Origin: JAAYTL01 sp031460505
GTDB lineage: Bacteria; Bacillota; Clostridia; Tissierellales; Tissierellaceae
DNA length: 64,000 bases
Reading direction: 5' to 3'
Assembly (NCBI GenBank): GCA_031460505.1
Contig: JAVKTT010000006.1
Location: forward strand, 1 to 64,000
In this document: positions 9,055 to 18,332 of the stretch, piece after piece
How the letters are laid out: each line of letters starts with the position of its first letter
Position numbering within the stretch: the stretch's first letter is position 1
Made by a program: the position numbers and the translations under genes
The notes under the pieces: model-generated
Database searches by the model: none
What the model was told of the DNA's origin: nothing
What the model saw: the letters and a program-made list of their open reading frames with translations, nothing else

Positions 9055-9615
9055 CTATCTCTTAGGCTCCTCCCACCATCCGAAGGCAACTATAACTTTA
9101 GAAAGTTCAGGACTGGAAGACTTTATAAATATAGAATAATTTCCACCAGATGGGATTATAAATTTACCATCTTCTTCACTTACTAGAGTTCCATTAGGTG
9201 GTACAATCCTATCAAAAATATTTACTCCACCTTTTGGAAGTTCTTCTGTGGATTGTACGAATCTTATATCTATCTTATTTTCTGGTCTTGGTTTTAGAGC
9301 TGTATTGGCCGGAGAAACCTTTGTTGCTATACTTCCTATTTCAGCAAATTGTGGATTTAGCCATACTTCAACTGTTAAATATTGACTAGAAAAATTTGAA
9401 ATAGTAAATACATTTGCAAACAAATCAACATCTGAGTTGCGAGGATTAAATAAACCTGCCCAAGCATTTGAATCATTTCCTACCCAAAGAGTTTCAGTTT
9501 GTCCAACAAAATACCTTCCTTGCATGGACTTATATAAGGATATTGGAATGTTAACTACTTCTTCTCTCCTAATAAATCTAGCATCCGGTTCATAAAAATT
9601 ATTATCATGATCCAT
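9055..9615 (-). CDS. Conserved hypothetical protein (DUF6143-like)
   Basis: A 186-residue soluble protein without signal peptide or membrane segment. It contains SLYKSMQGRYFVGQTETL and NAWAGLFNPRNSDVDLFAN, which resemble proteins I know only as a Clostridia family of unknown function (DUF6143-like; tentative). The composition suggests an all-beta fold. GGAG lies 8 bases before the ATG. No functional context from its neighbours. Confidence 0.6.
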   Translation of the reverse strand: MDHDNNFYEPDARFIRREEVVNIPISLYKSMQGRYFVGQTETLWVGNDSNAWAGLFNPRNSDVDLFANVFTISNFSSQYLTVEVWLNPQFAEIGSIATKVSPANTALKPRPENKIDIRFVQSTEELPKGGVNIFDRIVPPNGTLVSEEDGKFIIPSGGNYSIFIKSSSPELSKVIVAFGWWEEPKR

Positions 9616-9693
9616 ATTATCAACTCCTGTGATTCTATTTTTATTCTCAATATACTATATGGGAAATATATAATGGTTGTTCATTATTTCCAT

Positions 9694-9731
9694 AAAAAAA
9701 TTAGCTTTAAGCAAAAAACTTAAAGCTAATT
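9694..9731 (-). terminator. Terminator overlapping the end of the broken pump gene
   Basis: AATTAGCTTTAAG (9699-9711) pairs with CTTAAAGCTAATT (9719-9731); read on the minus strand it is followed by seven T. It includes the last codons of the NorB-like pseudogene. Confidence 0.85.
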
Positions 9732-11181
9732 CCTTTTCTCCAACTTAATGGCTGGAATAGTAATTATTATAGAAACAATCGCAATTATTACCATGACTAA
9801 GTTGAATAGTAATGCAATTGCTGCAGCATAACGTATTGAAATATTATCAACACGCCCCCAGAAAAAGCCTTCAGTAAATTTTACAGCTCCATCGCTCAAT
9901 CCTGTAAATATTGCAGCTGAAATAGCTACACCAAACGCAGCACCAAGTGAGGAAGCCATTTTATAGATTCCTGAAGCCGAACCTGCTTTTTCAGTTGGAA
10001 CTGTAGATAAAGCAGCATCCGTAGATGGTGTAGCATAGAAGCCTAAACCTACACCAAATAAAGTAAAGCCTATTGTAGCTATTACCATATATTGACTAAC
10101 TAACACAAAGGTAAAAGATGTTAGAAAAATACCAAATCCGGTAATAATACACCCTAAGAGCATTGGTTTACGAGCACCCCACTTTTGGAGCATTTTTTCG
10201 CCTACCCTTATCGTAGAAATAATGGCGATTAAATATCCTACTGTCAATAGACCAGACTGAAAGGAAGTTAATCCTGCTCCTAACTGTACCAATGACAAAG
10301 CCACAATTATTGTACCTGCAGCTCCATTGAGCAAGAAATTGGAGATTGTAGCTCCAGTATAGCTCTTATTCCTAAACAAATTAAAGTCAATAAAGCTGTT
10401 TTTTTTGCTTCTTTCAATCATGAAAAAATCAAAGAGCATTATAACAGATAATGCGACTAGTCCCAATATGATAACACTTGACCATCCAATTCTAGCGCTC
10501 CCTGCCCTATAACTATATTCAATGCTATCATTCCAATGGAAAAAGTAAAAACTCCTGCAAAGTCAAAACTCTGCTCATTATCCTTAGATGGAGTTTTGCT
10601 TTCTGGCGTTCCATTGATTAGAAAGAAACTAACAATTGCAACAACAATTGATATCCAAAATATCCAGCGCCACCCAATAGTTGATGCAACTATTCCACCA
10701 AAAAGAGAACAAAGACCTGACCCTCCCCAGGATCCAATAGACCAGAAACTAAAAGCTCTCTGACGAGCTGCACCTTCATAGTAATCCTTAATAATGCCAA
10801 AGTGTTAGGCATTATGCAAGCAGCTGAAAGGCCTTGAATAATACGTCCCGTCATTAAAAAATATGCAGTTCCTACAGGTGATGCAGCAATCAACAGTGAA
10901 CCTATTATACTCATAAAAAGCCCTATTTTTGTAATTTTGATACGGCCAAACTTGTCACCTAAACCTCCGATTACGACTATAAAAATGCCAGAGAATAAAG
11001 CCGTGATGCTAACAGCAATATTACTTGTATTATCATCAATCCCTAAATCAGTACGAATTGTTGGTGCAATGTTTAAAGTTGTTTGTGCAAAAAGCCAAAA
11101 AGTAATGACGCTCAGTACAATACCAAATAGTAACCTGTCATTTCCTTGATAATCTTGTGCTATTTGTTTATCCTTTTTCAT
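9726..11181 (-). pseudogene. Broken NorB-like multidrug MFS pump (two frameshifts)
   Basis: The three reading frames in order match one 14-helix DHA2 pump similar to staphylococcal NorB. Frame one (11181 to about 10790) gives LSVITFWLFAQTTLNIAPTI and GRIIQGLSAACIMPNTLAL. Frame two then gives RAFSFWSIGSWGGSGLCSLF to about 10495. Frame three gives SVIMLFDFFM through to the stop at 9726, including FLLNGAAGTIIVA. Each junction is explained by one missing base (near 10788-10792 and 10493-10497), neither in a long homopolymer. The start has AGAAGGTGAT before the ATG. Sequencing error is possible but two independent shifts favour real decay. Confidence 0.85.
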
Positions 11182-11306
11182 AAAAATATCACCTTCTAAT
11201 TATTTTGCCTTTAGAAGTTAAATTTATTCTAATTAAACTATTATTAATGGTTCAATGTAATTGCAATTGGTAATAATTATAAGAAGAATATTCAAGGAGA
11301 GCTGAA

Positions 11307-12554
11307 ATGGAAAAGACAAACAAGATATTTTATGGTTGGTGGATTGTAGTAGGATCAATTTTAGTTACTGCAACAATTGTTCCTAGTGTTATGGCTATGG
11401 CAAATAAATTCCTTATACCAGTTACTACTGATATGGGTATTAATAGAAGTACTTTTTCAATAGGAAATGCAATTTTGCAGGCAATGGGAATACCTCTAGC
11501 CCCATTAATAACTAAAAAATTGGTTAAAGGGAATTTAAAAAGAATACAAATGTTTAGTATAATTATTTATTGTATAGTGTATGCCACATTTGCATTAGCA
11601 CGAACTCCTATTCATCTTTATATAATTTCATTTATATTGGGGATTGCTTATTTGGGAGCATCTATGATTCCTATAAGTATTATGATAACAAACTGGTTTG
11701 ATAAAAAACGTGGATTAGCGATGAGTCTTGGATTATCAGGAGTTGGAATTGGGGGATTTATTTTTAGTCCTTTAATTACTAGTTGGTTAGAAAACTATGG
11801 CTGGAGAAAGACATATTTGATATTTGCAGTTATTATGCTTGCTGTATCTCTTCCTGTGAGTATATTCATATTTAGTAAGTCACCTGAGGATAAGGGTTTA
11901 AAGGCAATGGGTTCTGATGAAGTTGCTAAGGGTGGAAAGGATTCTTCTAGTGAATTTGACCTTACTATATCAACAAAAGAATCATTTACAAAGCAATTTT
12001 TTATAATGCTTGCATTAGGTATGATTTTTAATGGGCTTATTAATACAGGAGCTTTAGGGCAGTTTCCTCCTGCCTTGGAGGAGTTACACGGCTCTATAGT
12101 TGCAGCTCAAGTTATATCTTTATATTCTCTGGTTGGAATATTTGGAAAGCTTATACTTGGTTGGATAAACGATAAGTTTGGAATCGTTAAAGGTATATTA
12201 TTTGGTTGCGTAACCTTTGGGTTAGCCTTCTTTTTAATGCTATTTGGATCAAATATATTTATTGTATATCTGATGGCAATCTCCTTTGGTTTAGGAAATG
12301 CCATGGGAGCAGTTATGCCTCCTCTAATTACAGCTGAAATTTATGGGCCAAGAAAATATGGAGAAGTTTATGGGTATATTAGTAGCGCTACACAGTTAGG
12401 TCTTACATTTGGTTCAATCTTGGTAGCTTCAATATTTGATATTACAGGTTCATATAAACCTGCATGGATAATTATGATATTATTTACAATAGGGGTAATT
12501 GTGTTATGGATAATATCAATTAAAGCTTCTTTCAAATATCGAAAGCTACAATAG
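11307..12554 (+). CDS. MFS transporter (oxalate/formate antiporter-like)
   Basis: A 12-helix major facilitator of 415 residues. The N-terminus FYGWWIVVGSIL and the loop 2-3 region are typical of the OFA/monocarboxylate-type MFS group, and the central loop (about 195-220) is hydrophilic. CAAGGAGAG precedes the ATG. It is divergent from the broken NorB-like gene, so the 125-base gap 11182-11306 must carry both promoters. The substrate is probably an organic anion; this is inference from the family. Confidence 0.85.
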   Translation: MEKTNKIFYGWWIVVGSILVTATIVPSVMAMANKFLIPVTTDMGINRSTFSIGNAILQAMGIPLAPLITKKLVKGNLKRIQMFSIIIYCIVYATFALARTPIHLYIISFILGIAYLGASMIPISIMITNWFDKKRGLAMSLGLSGVGIGGFIFSPLITSWLENYGWRKTYLIFAVIMLAVSLPVSIFIFSKSPEDKGLKAMGSDEVAKGGKDSSSEFDLTISTKESFTKQFFIMLALGMIFNGLINTGALGQFPPALEELHGSIVAAQVISLYSLVGIFGKLILGWINDKFGIVKGILFGCVTFGLAFFLMLFGSNIFIVYLMAISFGLGNAMGAVMPPLITAEIYGPRKYGEVYGYISSATQLGLTFGSILVASIFDITGSYKPAWIIMILFTIGVIVLWIISIKASFKYRKLQ

Positions 12555-12595
12555 TAAAAACTTCTCCTTTAGAATCTAATGTCACAATCCATTAT

Positions 12596-13471
12596 TTACT
12601 CAACTTCTTCAGTATTTTGAGATTCCATCAAAGCTCCATTCGGCTTTGATAATTCTTCTGTGTTTATGTTGTTAACATTGCAGAAATGTTCGAAAAAGTT
12701 CTTAACATATTCTTGTTCTTTTGGTTCTGTTTTTAAATTGATAATGTCACGTAGAATCTGTGCCATCCATATATTATCAAAGTATCTATGTCTTCCCGAA
12801 TTCCATACAATCCTATTTGGATATCTTTTGTTGGTATAATAATTCCAAAAAAGTAGTTCTTTCGATTCTTCTTCTGATAGTAAAATCCTATATTCTGGAT
12901 GTGCTGGAATATATCCATCTATACACTCTCCACCATAAAAACCCTCATTCACCATAAATACACCTACAATACTTCTGTTTTCTTCTGGATCATTAGGGTT
13001 TCTCAATGTTAGAAGACAGGCACTGTTGTGGTTTATACGTGATAATCTTTTAGGCTGCCCCTCATTTTCACCGTTTTTTATGGTACCAGCAAAAATACTC
13101 CACTCTTTAGAAACCCTTTCAAGTTCCTCAGAATTGCACCAAAAAACTGACTGAGAGCTGGTAGATCCTTTGGTATCCCTTGCAGCCTTTTGCCTCTGAG
13201 TAAGGCGTAGTCGTTGTTGTTTCAATTCTCTTTCTTCATTTTGTTTTTTTAATTCAATATTGTGTTCAACTTCTCTTTCCTTAATCATTGCATTAACAAT
13301 ATCAGCTGCTCTTTTATCAATAAGCTTTAGATGCTTTTTAAATGCTCTAGGAAATACAAATATCTTCTCCCCTGATTCGAAATTTATCTTTATATACGAA
13401 TCATCGCAATCAACTACACTTCCTTTACCAAAGCTTTTGTGTACTACTTGTTTATTAACTAGATTAACCAT
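12596..13471 (-). CDS. Hypothetical protein with N-terminal tudor/CarD-like segment
   Basis: A 291-residue protein. The N-terminal 60 residues (VNKQVVHKSFGKGSVV and INFESGEKIFVFP) resemble the small beta-barrel found at the ends of UvrD-type helicases and in CarD-like proteins. A charged coiled coil follows (about 65-110), then a C-terminal domain with FWCNSEEL and EGFYGGECIDGYIPAHPEYR that I do not recognise. The inner ATG at 13471 is chosen for its GGAGGG. No functional claim is made. The gene has its own promoter at 13545-13573. Confidence 0.7.
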   Translation of the reverse strand: MVNLVNKQVVHKSFGKGSVVDCDDSYIKINFESGEKIFVFPRAFKKHLKLIDKRAADIVNAMIKEREVEHNIELKKQNEERELKQQRLRLTQRQKAARDTKGSTSSQSVFWCNSEELERVSKEWSIFAGTIKNGENEGQPKRLSRINHNSACLLTLRNPNDPEENRSIVGVFMVNEGFYGGECIDGYIPAHPEYRILLSEEESKELLFWNYYTNKRYPNRIVWNSGRHRYFDNIWMAQILRDIINLKTEPKEQEYVKNFFEHFCNVNNINTEELSKPNGALMESQNTEEVE

Positions 13472-13544
13472 ATATTCCCTCCACTTTATTATATTATCCA
13501 TTCATCACGGTCATAAACGTTGAAATTTGTATTGTCCTACTACT

Positions 13545-13573
13545 ATAATATCATATAAGCGGAAGAAAATCAA
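13545..13573 (-). promoter_or_regulatory. Promoter of the tudor-like hypothetical gene
   Basis: TTGATT (13573-13568), a 17-base spacer and TATTAT (13550-13545), reading toward the gene that starts at 13471. Confidence 0.6.
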
Positions 13574-13581
13574 AGTTATCA

Positions 13582-13610
13582 TTGACACACATATGTGTAT
13601 AATATATAAT
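13582..13610 (+). promoter_or_regulatory. Consensus sigma-A promoter with embedded palindrome, antisense
   Basis: A perfect TTGACA (13582-13587), exactly 17 bases, and a perfect TATAAT (13605-13610) on the plus strand. The 12-bp palindrome ACACATATGTGT (13587-13598) lies between the boxes. The transcript would run into the 3' end of the membrane-protein gene encoded on the other strand; I see no plus-strand gene for it. Confidence 0.7.
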
Positions 13611-13636
13611 ATAATGTTATTTATATATAGATATTA

Positions 13637-14140
13637 TCAATGATTTTTCAAATTCTTCTTTAAAATATTATAGATAAAGTCTGAAAAATAGTAATATAAA
13701 ATATTAGAAACAATAGAAATCGTAAATATAATTCCCATTTGAATTATCATTGATCCAGGGAGTTCTATGCCCAAAATGGGTATTTCTATACAATAGTTCA
13801 TAATAATTAAGGTAGTTGCTAATACAATAGAGCCTACAGTCCAAATAGTAACTCTTCTTTTCATATAGTAACTGCATATACCAAGCGTTAATCCAATAAT
13901 TCCATTAGTAGATAGAAAAAATATTCCTTCATGTACACTTAAGGTAATTATAAGTAAGCATGCTGTAAAATATGATAATACTCCACTCTTTGGATTAATC
14001 CTTGAAACAATATATATAGGTATTGCACTAAATATTGTCAAGAACACAAAGAATTCCGAAAAGAAAAATGGCATTAATTGAAACAATGCTGCTATAACTG
14101 CAAATAATGCGCCTATAGCTATATTCTTAGTACTACCCAT
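13637..14140 (-). CDS. Integral membrane protein, possibly an ECF S-component
   Basis: A 167-residue protein with five to six hydrophobic segments and short basic loops. The start MGSTKNIAIGALFAVIAALF resembles the first helix of ECF-transporter substrate-binding (S) components and of YybS-like proteins, and the size fits. No substrate motif is recognised and no EcfA or EcfT gene is nearby, so it would have to share a remote energising module. It has a good ATG behind GGAGG. A consensus promoter reads against its 3' end. Confidence 0.6.
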   Translation of the reverse strand: MGSTKNIAIGALFAVIAALFQLMPFFFSEFFVFLTIFSAIPIYIVSRINPKSGVLSYFTACLLIITLSVHEGIFFLSTNGIIGLTLGICSYYMKRRVTIWTVGSIVLATTLIIMNYCIEIPILGIELPGSMIIQMGIIFTISIVSNILYYYFSDFIYNILKKNLKNH

Positions 14141-14250
14141 AAGTATTCCTCCAAACTTTTACTTTAAATACACATAGCAAGTCTTATATTATATTAACTA
14201 GACCTTCTTCCTGTTACATTTAATAATTAGTTATGAGCTTTATATAAGTA

Positions 14251-14307
14251 ACCCCTACATTGTTTCTTGAATATGTTATTACGAACAATAATTTAGGGGG
14301 TTTTTTT
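14251..14307 (+). promoter_or_regulatory. Terminator-shaped hairpin sequestering the ribosome site
   Basis: ACCCCTA (14251-14257) and ATTGTT (14259-14264) pair with AACAAT (14284-14289) and TAGGGGG (14294-14300), followed by seven T directly before the ATG at 14308. The 3' arm is the ribosome site of the following gene. No gene upstream on this strand needs a terminator, so a translational or attenuation control is possible. Confidence 0.45.
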
Positions 14308-15630
14308 ATGGTAAATGAAAAGGAATATGAAAGAATACTTAATCCTTCGGACATACAATTACCATTGGGTTATAATATTGAAGTGTTTGCTCAGAGCTTA
14401 GATACACCTATAAACATGATTTTTACAGAAGATAGGCAAATATTAGTTGCCGATGCTGGTGTCATCTCAGGTAATGGCAAAGTCCTTCGTCTCTCCAACA
14501 ATGGTTTTGAAGTAGTTGCAGAAGGTTTTAATCCTCCATTAACAGGTATTAATTATTTAAATGGAAACATTTATGTATCTCATAGAGGATTTATTACCAT
14601 AGTCAAGCCGGATGGTAATAAGGAGGATATTATTTCTGGCTTACCTAGTTATGGTGACCATCATAACAATAGGGTAATCTTTGGCTACGATGGAAAAATG
14701 TATTTCGGGCAAGGAACGGCAACTAACTCTGGAGTGGTTGGATTAGACAATGGTTGGATTACAAACTATCCATTTTTTCATGACTACCCTGGTAGCAACA
14801 TAGTTTTAAATGGACAAAATTTTATAACAGAAGATATTAGAACTTCATCTCCAATAGACTACACATGCACAGGAGCATACTCCCCATTCGGAGTACCAAC
14901 TACTCCATATGAAATTGTAAAAGGAATTACAAGAGCTAGTGGAAGTATACTTAGAGCAAATCTTGATGGTTCAGATATTGAATTGATAGCTTGGGGTCTT
15001 AGAAATCCTTTTAGATTAAAATTTGATAGATTTAATAGGTTGTTCAGTACAAATCACGGGTCAGATGTTAGGGGCAGTAGACCGATTGACAATTCCCCTG
15101 ATGAGTTTCAATTAATTACACCTGGAACATGGTACGGTTGGCCAGATTTTACCGGTGGACTTCCAGTAACTCTATCAATATTTAAACCTGAAGGTGAAGC
15201 TCAGCCTACCTTCTTATTAGCTGAACATCCAATGACTCCTCCAAAACCATTTTCTTTGTTTACTCCTCATTCTGCTATTATGGGATTCGATTTTAATTAC
15301 AGCAACTTTGGACCTTATGGAGACGCTTATATTGCAGAATTTGGTAGCGAAGCTCCTGAAACTACAGGAGGTAAACCACTTCCTAATGTAGGTCATAGGG
15401 TATCAAGAATAAATATGCAAACAGGAGATGTAAGCACTTTTGCTATTAATAAATCTGGTTTCGCTGCCTCATATACAGGTGAAGGTGGTTTTGAAAGGCC
15501 AATTGATGTAGTGTTTGGACCAGATAAAGCTATGTACGTTGTAGACTTCGGAGTTTCTCCTGAGGATGAACCTGATGAGTTTTATCCTAAATCAGGGGTT
15601 ATATGGAAAATTTCTAAAGATAACATATAA
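14308..15630 (+). CDS. Sorbosone/glucose dehydrogenase-like beta-propeller protein
   Basis: A 440-residue protein of the PQQ-type glucose/sorbosone dehydrogenase (GSDH) fold, a six-bladed propeller. Typical pieces are LVADAGVISGNGKVLRL, the YGDHHNNRVIFGYDGKMYFG block, ELIAWGLRNPFRL and DEFQLITPGTWYGWPDF. It has no signal peptide, which is unusual for a quinoprotein, so cofactor use and location are uncertain. The inner ATG is chosen for AGGGGG; that site lies inside a hairpin. The catalytic activity is not proven by the sequence. Confidence 0.82.
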   Translation: MVNEKEYERILNPSDIQLPLGYNIEVFAQSLDTPINMIFTEDRQILVADAGVISGNGKVLRLSNNGFEVVAEGFNPPLTGINYLNGNIYVSHRGFITIVKPDGNKEDIISGLPSYGDHHNNRVIFGYDGKMYFGQGTATNSGVVGLDNGWITNYPFFHDYPGSNIVLNGQNFITEDIRTSSPIDYTCTGAYSPFGVPTTPYEIVKGITRASGSILRANLDGSDIELIAWGLRNPFRLKFDRFNRLFSTNHGSDVRGSRPIDNSPDEFQLITPGTWYGWPDFTGGLPVTLSIFKPEGEAQPTFLLAEHPMTPPKPFSLFTPHSAIMGFDFNYSNFGPYGDAYIAEFGSEAPETTGGKPLPNVGHRVSRINMQTGDVSTFAINKSGFAASYTGEGGFERPIDVVFGPDKAMYVVDFGVSPEDEPDEFYPKSGVIWKISKDNI

Positions 15631-15634
15631 AATT

Positions 15635-15657
15635 GACCTCCTAAATATTAGGAGGTC
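15635..15657. terminator. Convergent hairpin terminator
   Basis: GACCTCCTAA (15635-15644) pairs perfectly with TTAGGAGGTC (15648-15657) between two converging genes. The T runs are weak. Confidence 0.6.
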
Positions 15658-15678
15658 TTAATACAATAATTTTTAACT

Positions 15679-16194
15679 TTAATCTAAAACCAATGATGGT
15701 GGTGTATAAACCCTTGTTGCAAGTTCTTGATTTAGCAGATATAATCCCTTTGCATCGCTTCCAAAGTTTTTATACTTAAGAATTAAATCATCTACATTCT
15801 TTTCTTCTTCACCTTGCTCCATAATAAACCAATCCAGAAATTGCATAGTTCTATAATCCTTAACTTGGAATGCTGAGTCGTATATATCATGGATAGATTG
15901 AGTTATAAACTGTTCATGCTTTAAGGCCTCATGAAGCGGAACATCGAAACTTGAATATTCCATTTCAGGACCTGCAATTTCTTTTAACTTAACTGATAAT
16001 CCATTATTTTGCATATATTGTATAAACAACATTGCATGATCCATTTCTTCACGAGCTTGGATTTTAAACCAATTTCCAAAACCGTCTAAACCATTATCAA
16101 TATAGTAATTTGAAATATCTAAGTACAAATAAGCAGAAAATATTTCTTTATTTATCTGATCATTTAATAACTTATATATATTTTCTTTAATCAT
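15679..16194 (-). CDS. ftnA: Ferritin (FtnA-like)
   Basis: A 171-residue non-heme ferritin storing iron inside a 24-subunit shell. The di-iron ferroxidase residues are visible at E17, E50 and H53 (REEMDHA), E94 and the E126-Q127 pair (FIMEQGEEE). There is no heme-binding Met motif of bacterioferritin type. GGAGGG precedes the ATG. The neighbouring gene is an iron-sulfur protein; no Fur box was identified by eye. Confidence 0.93.
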   Translation of the reverse strand: MIKENIYKLLNDQINKEIFSAYLYLDISNYYIDNGLDGFGNWFKIQAREEMDHAMLFIQYMQNNGLSVKLKEIAGPEMEYSSFDVPLHEALKHEQFITQSIHDIYDSAFQVKDYRTMQFLDWFIMEQGEEEKNVDDLILKYKNFGSDAKGLYLLNQELATRVYTPPSLVLD

Positions 16195-16285
16195 TTCAAA
16201 ACCCTCCTTTTATTTAAGTTATTATGCTAACACTCATTTCATATTAATTACCCTAAAATTCAGTAATTAATCTAATAAAGTTAAA

Positions 16286-16789
16286 TCACCTTTCTTCTAT
16301 GGAACAATTATTTTTTAATATATTCATCAATTCTATTGATTTTAACTTATCCATTTTGTGGTGAAACTTGCCATTAACCATTATATTCGGCCCTAAATTG
16401 CATTTCTTAAAGCAATTTTTAGTTGAAAGTCTTATCTTTCCATCTTTAGTGGTTTCATTAAAGTCTATACCCAGAGTTTCCTTTAAAGTTTTTAATACTT
16501 CTATTGAACCATTTTTAGCACATCTACTACCAGAACAGCAAACTACTTCATATTCTACAATTGATTCTTTGATATGAGGCATAAATTTAATCATTGTACC
16601 TATAACCTTCTTATCCAATTGAAATAATTCAGCAATCTGTTGTTGATGATTAATAGATACACAATCAAAAATCTTTTGACACTCTGTTAGACTAGCTTTT
16701 ACTCCTTCTTGACTACCAATTCCAAAGCTATCCACAAGTACATCCATCATTTCTTGAAAAATCAAATCTTTATTCTTAGTTTCATTCAT
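16286..16789 (-). CDS. NuoE-like [2Fe-2S] thioredoxin-fold protein
   Basis: A 167-residue protein of the 24-kDa subunit (NuoE/HydC) family. An N-terminal helical part is followed by a thioredoxin-like [2Fe-2S] domain with ligands C85, C90, C126 and C130; C84 is an extra neighbour. No NuoF-like or hydrogenase gene lies next to it, so it is a stand-alone member whose electron partner is unknown. The ATG at 16789 is preferred over a GTG at 16798 because AGGTGA lies 5 bases upstream. Confidence 0.82.
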   Translation of the reverse strand: MNETKNKDLIFQEMMDVLVDSFGIGSQEGVKASLTECQKIFDCVSINHQQQIAELFQLDKKVIGTMIKFMPHIKESIVEYEVVCCSGSRCAKNGSIEVLKTLKETLGIDFNETTKDGKIRLSTKNCFKKCNLGPNIMVNGKFHHKMDKLKSIELMNILKNNCSIEER

Positions 16790-16909
16790 TTCTATCACCT
16801 ATTAAATAATTTTTCCCTACACTTACTATATTCCTTAAAATTTTATATACCCCTTTAACTTAATTTAACTCTTCTCGTACATATTTGCATATTTCACTTC
16901 ATTCATCTA

Positions 16910-16918
16910 TGTTATAAT
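16910..16918 (+). promoter_or_regulatory. Extended -10 promoter for the MATE gene
   Basis: TGTTATAAT gives an extended -10 element (TG-n-TATAAT) about 36 bases before the TTG start. The -35 region is poor, as is common with extended -10 promoters. Confidence 0.55.
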
Positions 16919-16953
16919 AGACTTTATAAATAAAAGATAGGAAGGGAATAGTT

Positions 16954-18273
16954 TTGACAGAAGGAAATATTTCACAAAAACTAATATTATTTGCATTCCC
17001 AATCTTCTTAGGTAATCTATTTCAGCAACTTTATAATATTGTAGATTCCCTGGTAGTTGGTAATGTTCTCGGTAAAGAAGCACTAGCAGCAGTAAGTTCT
17101 ACAAGCAGCTTGATTTTTTTAATTGTAGGTTTCATAAATGGTATATTTGTAGGTGCTGGAGTTATAATCTCCCGATACTTTGGCGCAAAAAACAATGACA
17201 AGCTCTCCATTGCTGTCCATACTACTATAGCATTTGGATTTATAGCTGGAATAATAGTAACAATCATTGGAATAGCATTCACACCATGGTTTTTAGAGTT
17301 AATGGGAACTCCTGATGATGTCTTTGTAGATGCTGTAACATATTTACGTTTATACTTTGCAGGTGGAATTGGAATTGTTATGTACAATGCTTGTATGGGT
17401 ATATTTCAGGCAGTTGGTGACAGTAAACATCCCCTCTACTATCTGATTATAGCAGCAGTTATAAACATAATATTAGACATATTATTTGTAGCTGTATTTG
17501 ATTTTGGTGTAGGTGGTGCAGCTATTGCTACAGTCATTTCTCAATTTACCAGTGCAATATTGGGTTTTACTAAGCTTACAAAGGTTGACGGCTATCATAA
17601 ATTATACATAAATAGGATAAAAATTGATGGTAGAATGCTTAAAAGCTTAATGAAAATGGGTTTTCCTACCGGTGTTCAAAATTCAGTAATTGCCTTTGCG
17701 AATGTAATCGTTCAGTCAAATATTAATCAATTTGGATCGGTTGCCATGGCAGGTAGCGGTAGTTTCTCAAAACTTGAAGGTTTTGCATTTTTACCTATTA
17801 CGAGTTTTAGTGTTGCATTAACCACCTTTATTGGACAAAACCTTGGTGCAAAACAGTATGAACGAGCAAGAGATGGTGCTCGTTTTGGAGTTATAGCTGG
17901 TATTACACTAGCAGAAATTATAGGAATAATAATATGGATTTTTGCACCTGCTCTAATCGGAATTTTTAATTCTGAACCAGAAGTAATAGAGGTTGGAGTT
18001 TTGCGTTCAAGAATTACTAGTCTATTTTTCTTTTTACTGGCTCTTTCTCATTGTCTGTCAGGAATACTTCGTGGAGCAGGTAAAACTAAGGTTCCTATGT
18101 TTGTTATGTTAATAAGCTGGTGCGTTATCAGAATAACCTACATAACCATAATGGTGAAAATAATACCAGATATAAGGGTAATTTTCTGGGCATATCCTAT
18201 AACTTGGACTATTAGCTCGGTTGCATTTATTATATATTATAAGAAGACGAACTGGTTAGAGTCATATGAGTAA
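16954..18273 (+). CDS. MATE family efflux transporter
   Basis: A 12-helix multidrug and toxin extrusion protein of 439 residues, NorM/DinF type. Typical segments are FAFPIFLGNLFQQLYNIVDS near the start, GAGVIISRYFGAKN (about 70) and in the second half FIGQNLGAKQYERARDG. It would export cationic compounds by H+ or Na+ antiport. It starts with TTG behind AGGAAGGG. One of three MATE genes in this window. A hairpin terminator follows and its 3' end is partly duplicated near 24463. Confidence 0.92.
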   Translation: MTEGNISQKLILFAFPIFLGNLFQQLYNIVDSLVVGNVLGKEALAAVSSTSSLIFLIVGFINGIFVGAGVIISRYFGAKNNDKLSIAVHTTIAFGFIAGIIVTIIGIAFTPWFLELMGTPDDVFVDAVTYLRLYFAGGIGIVMYNACMGIFQAVGDSKHPLYYLIIAAVINIILDILFVAVFDFGVGGAAIATVISQFTSAILGFTKLTKVDGYHKLYINRIKIDGRMLKSLMKMGFPTGVQNSVIAFANVIVQSNINQFGSVAMAGSGSFSKLEGFAFLPITSFSVALTTFIGQNLGAKQYERARDGARFGVIAGITLAEIIGIIIWIFAPALIGIFNSEPEVIEVGVLRSRITSLFFFLLALSHCLSGILRGAGKTKVPMFVMLISWCVIRITYITIMVKIIPDIRVIFWAYPITWTISSVAFIIYYKKTNWLESYE

Positions 18274-18280
18274 ATAGAGC

Positions 18281-18310
18281 AAAAAATGCTGCAAATGCAG
18301 CATTTTTTTT
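18281..18310. terminator. Terminator after MATE gene
   Basis: ATGCTGC (18286-18292) and GCAGCAT (18297-18303) with loop AAAT, flanked by A6 and T8, so it can act in both directions. The same hairpin recurs at 24488-24505. Confidence 0.9.
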
Positions 18311-18332
18311 ATGGTATTACACTTATAAAAGA

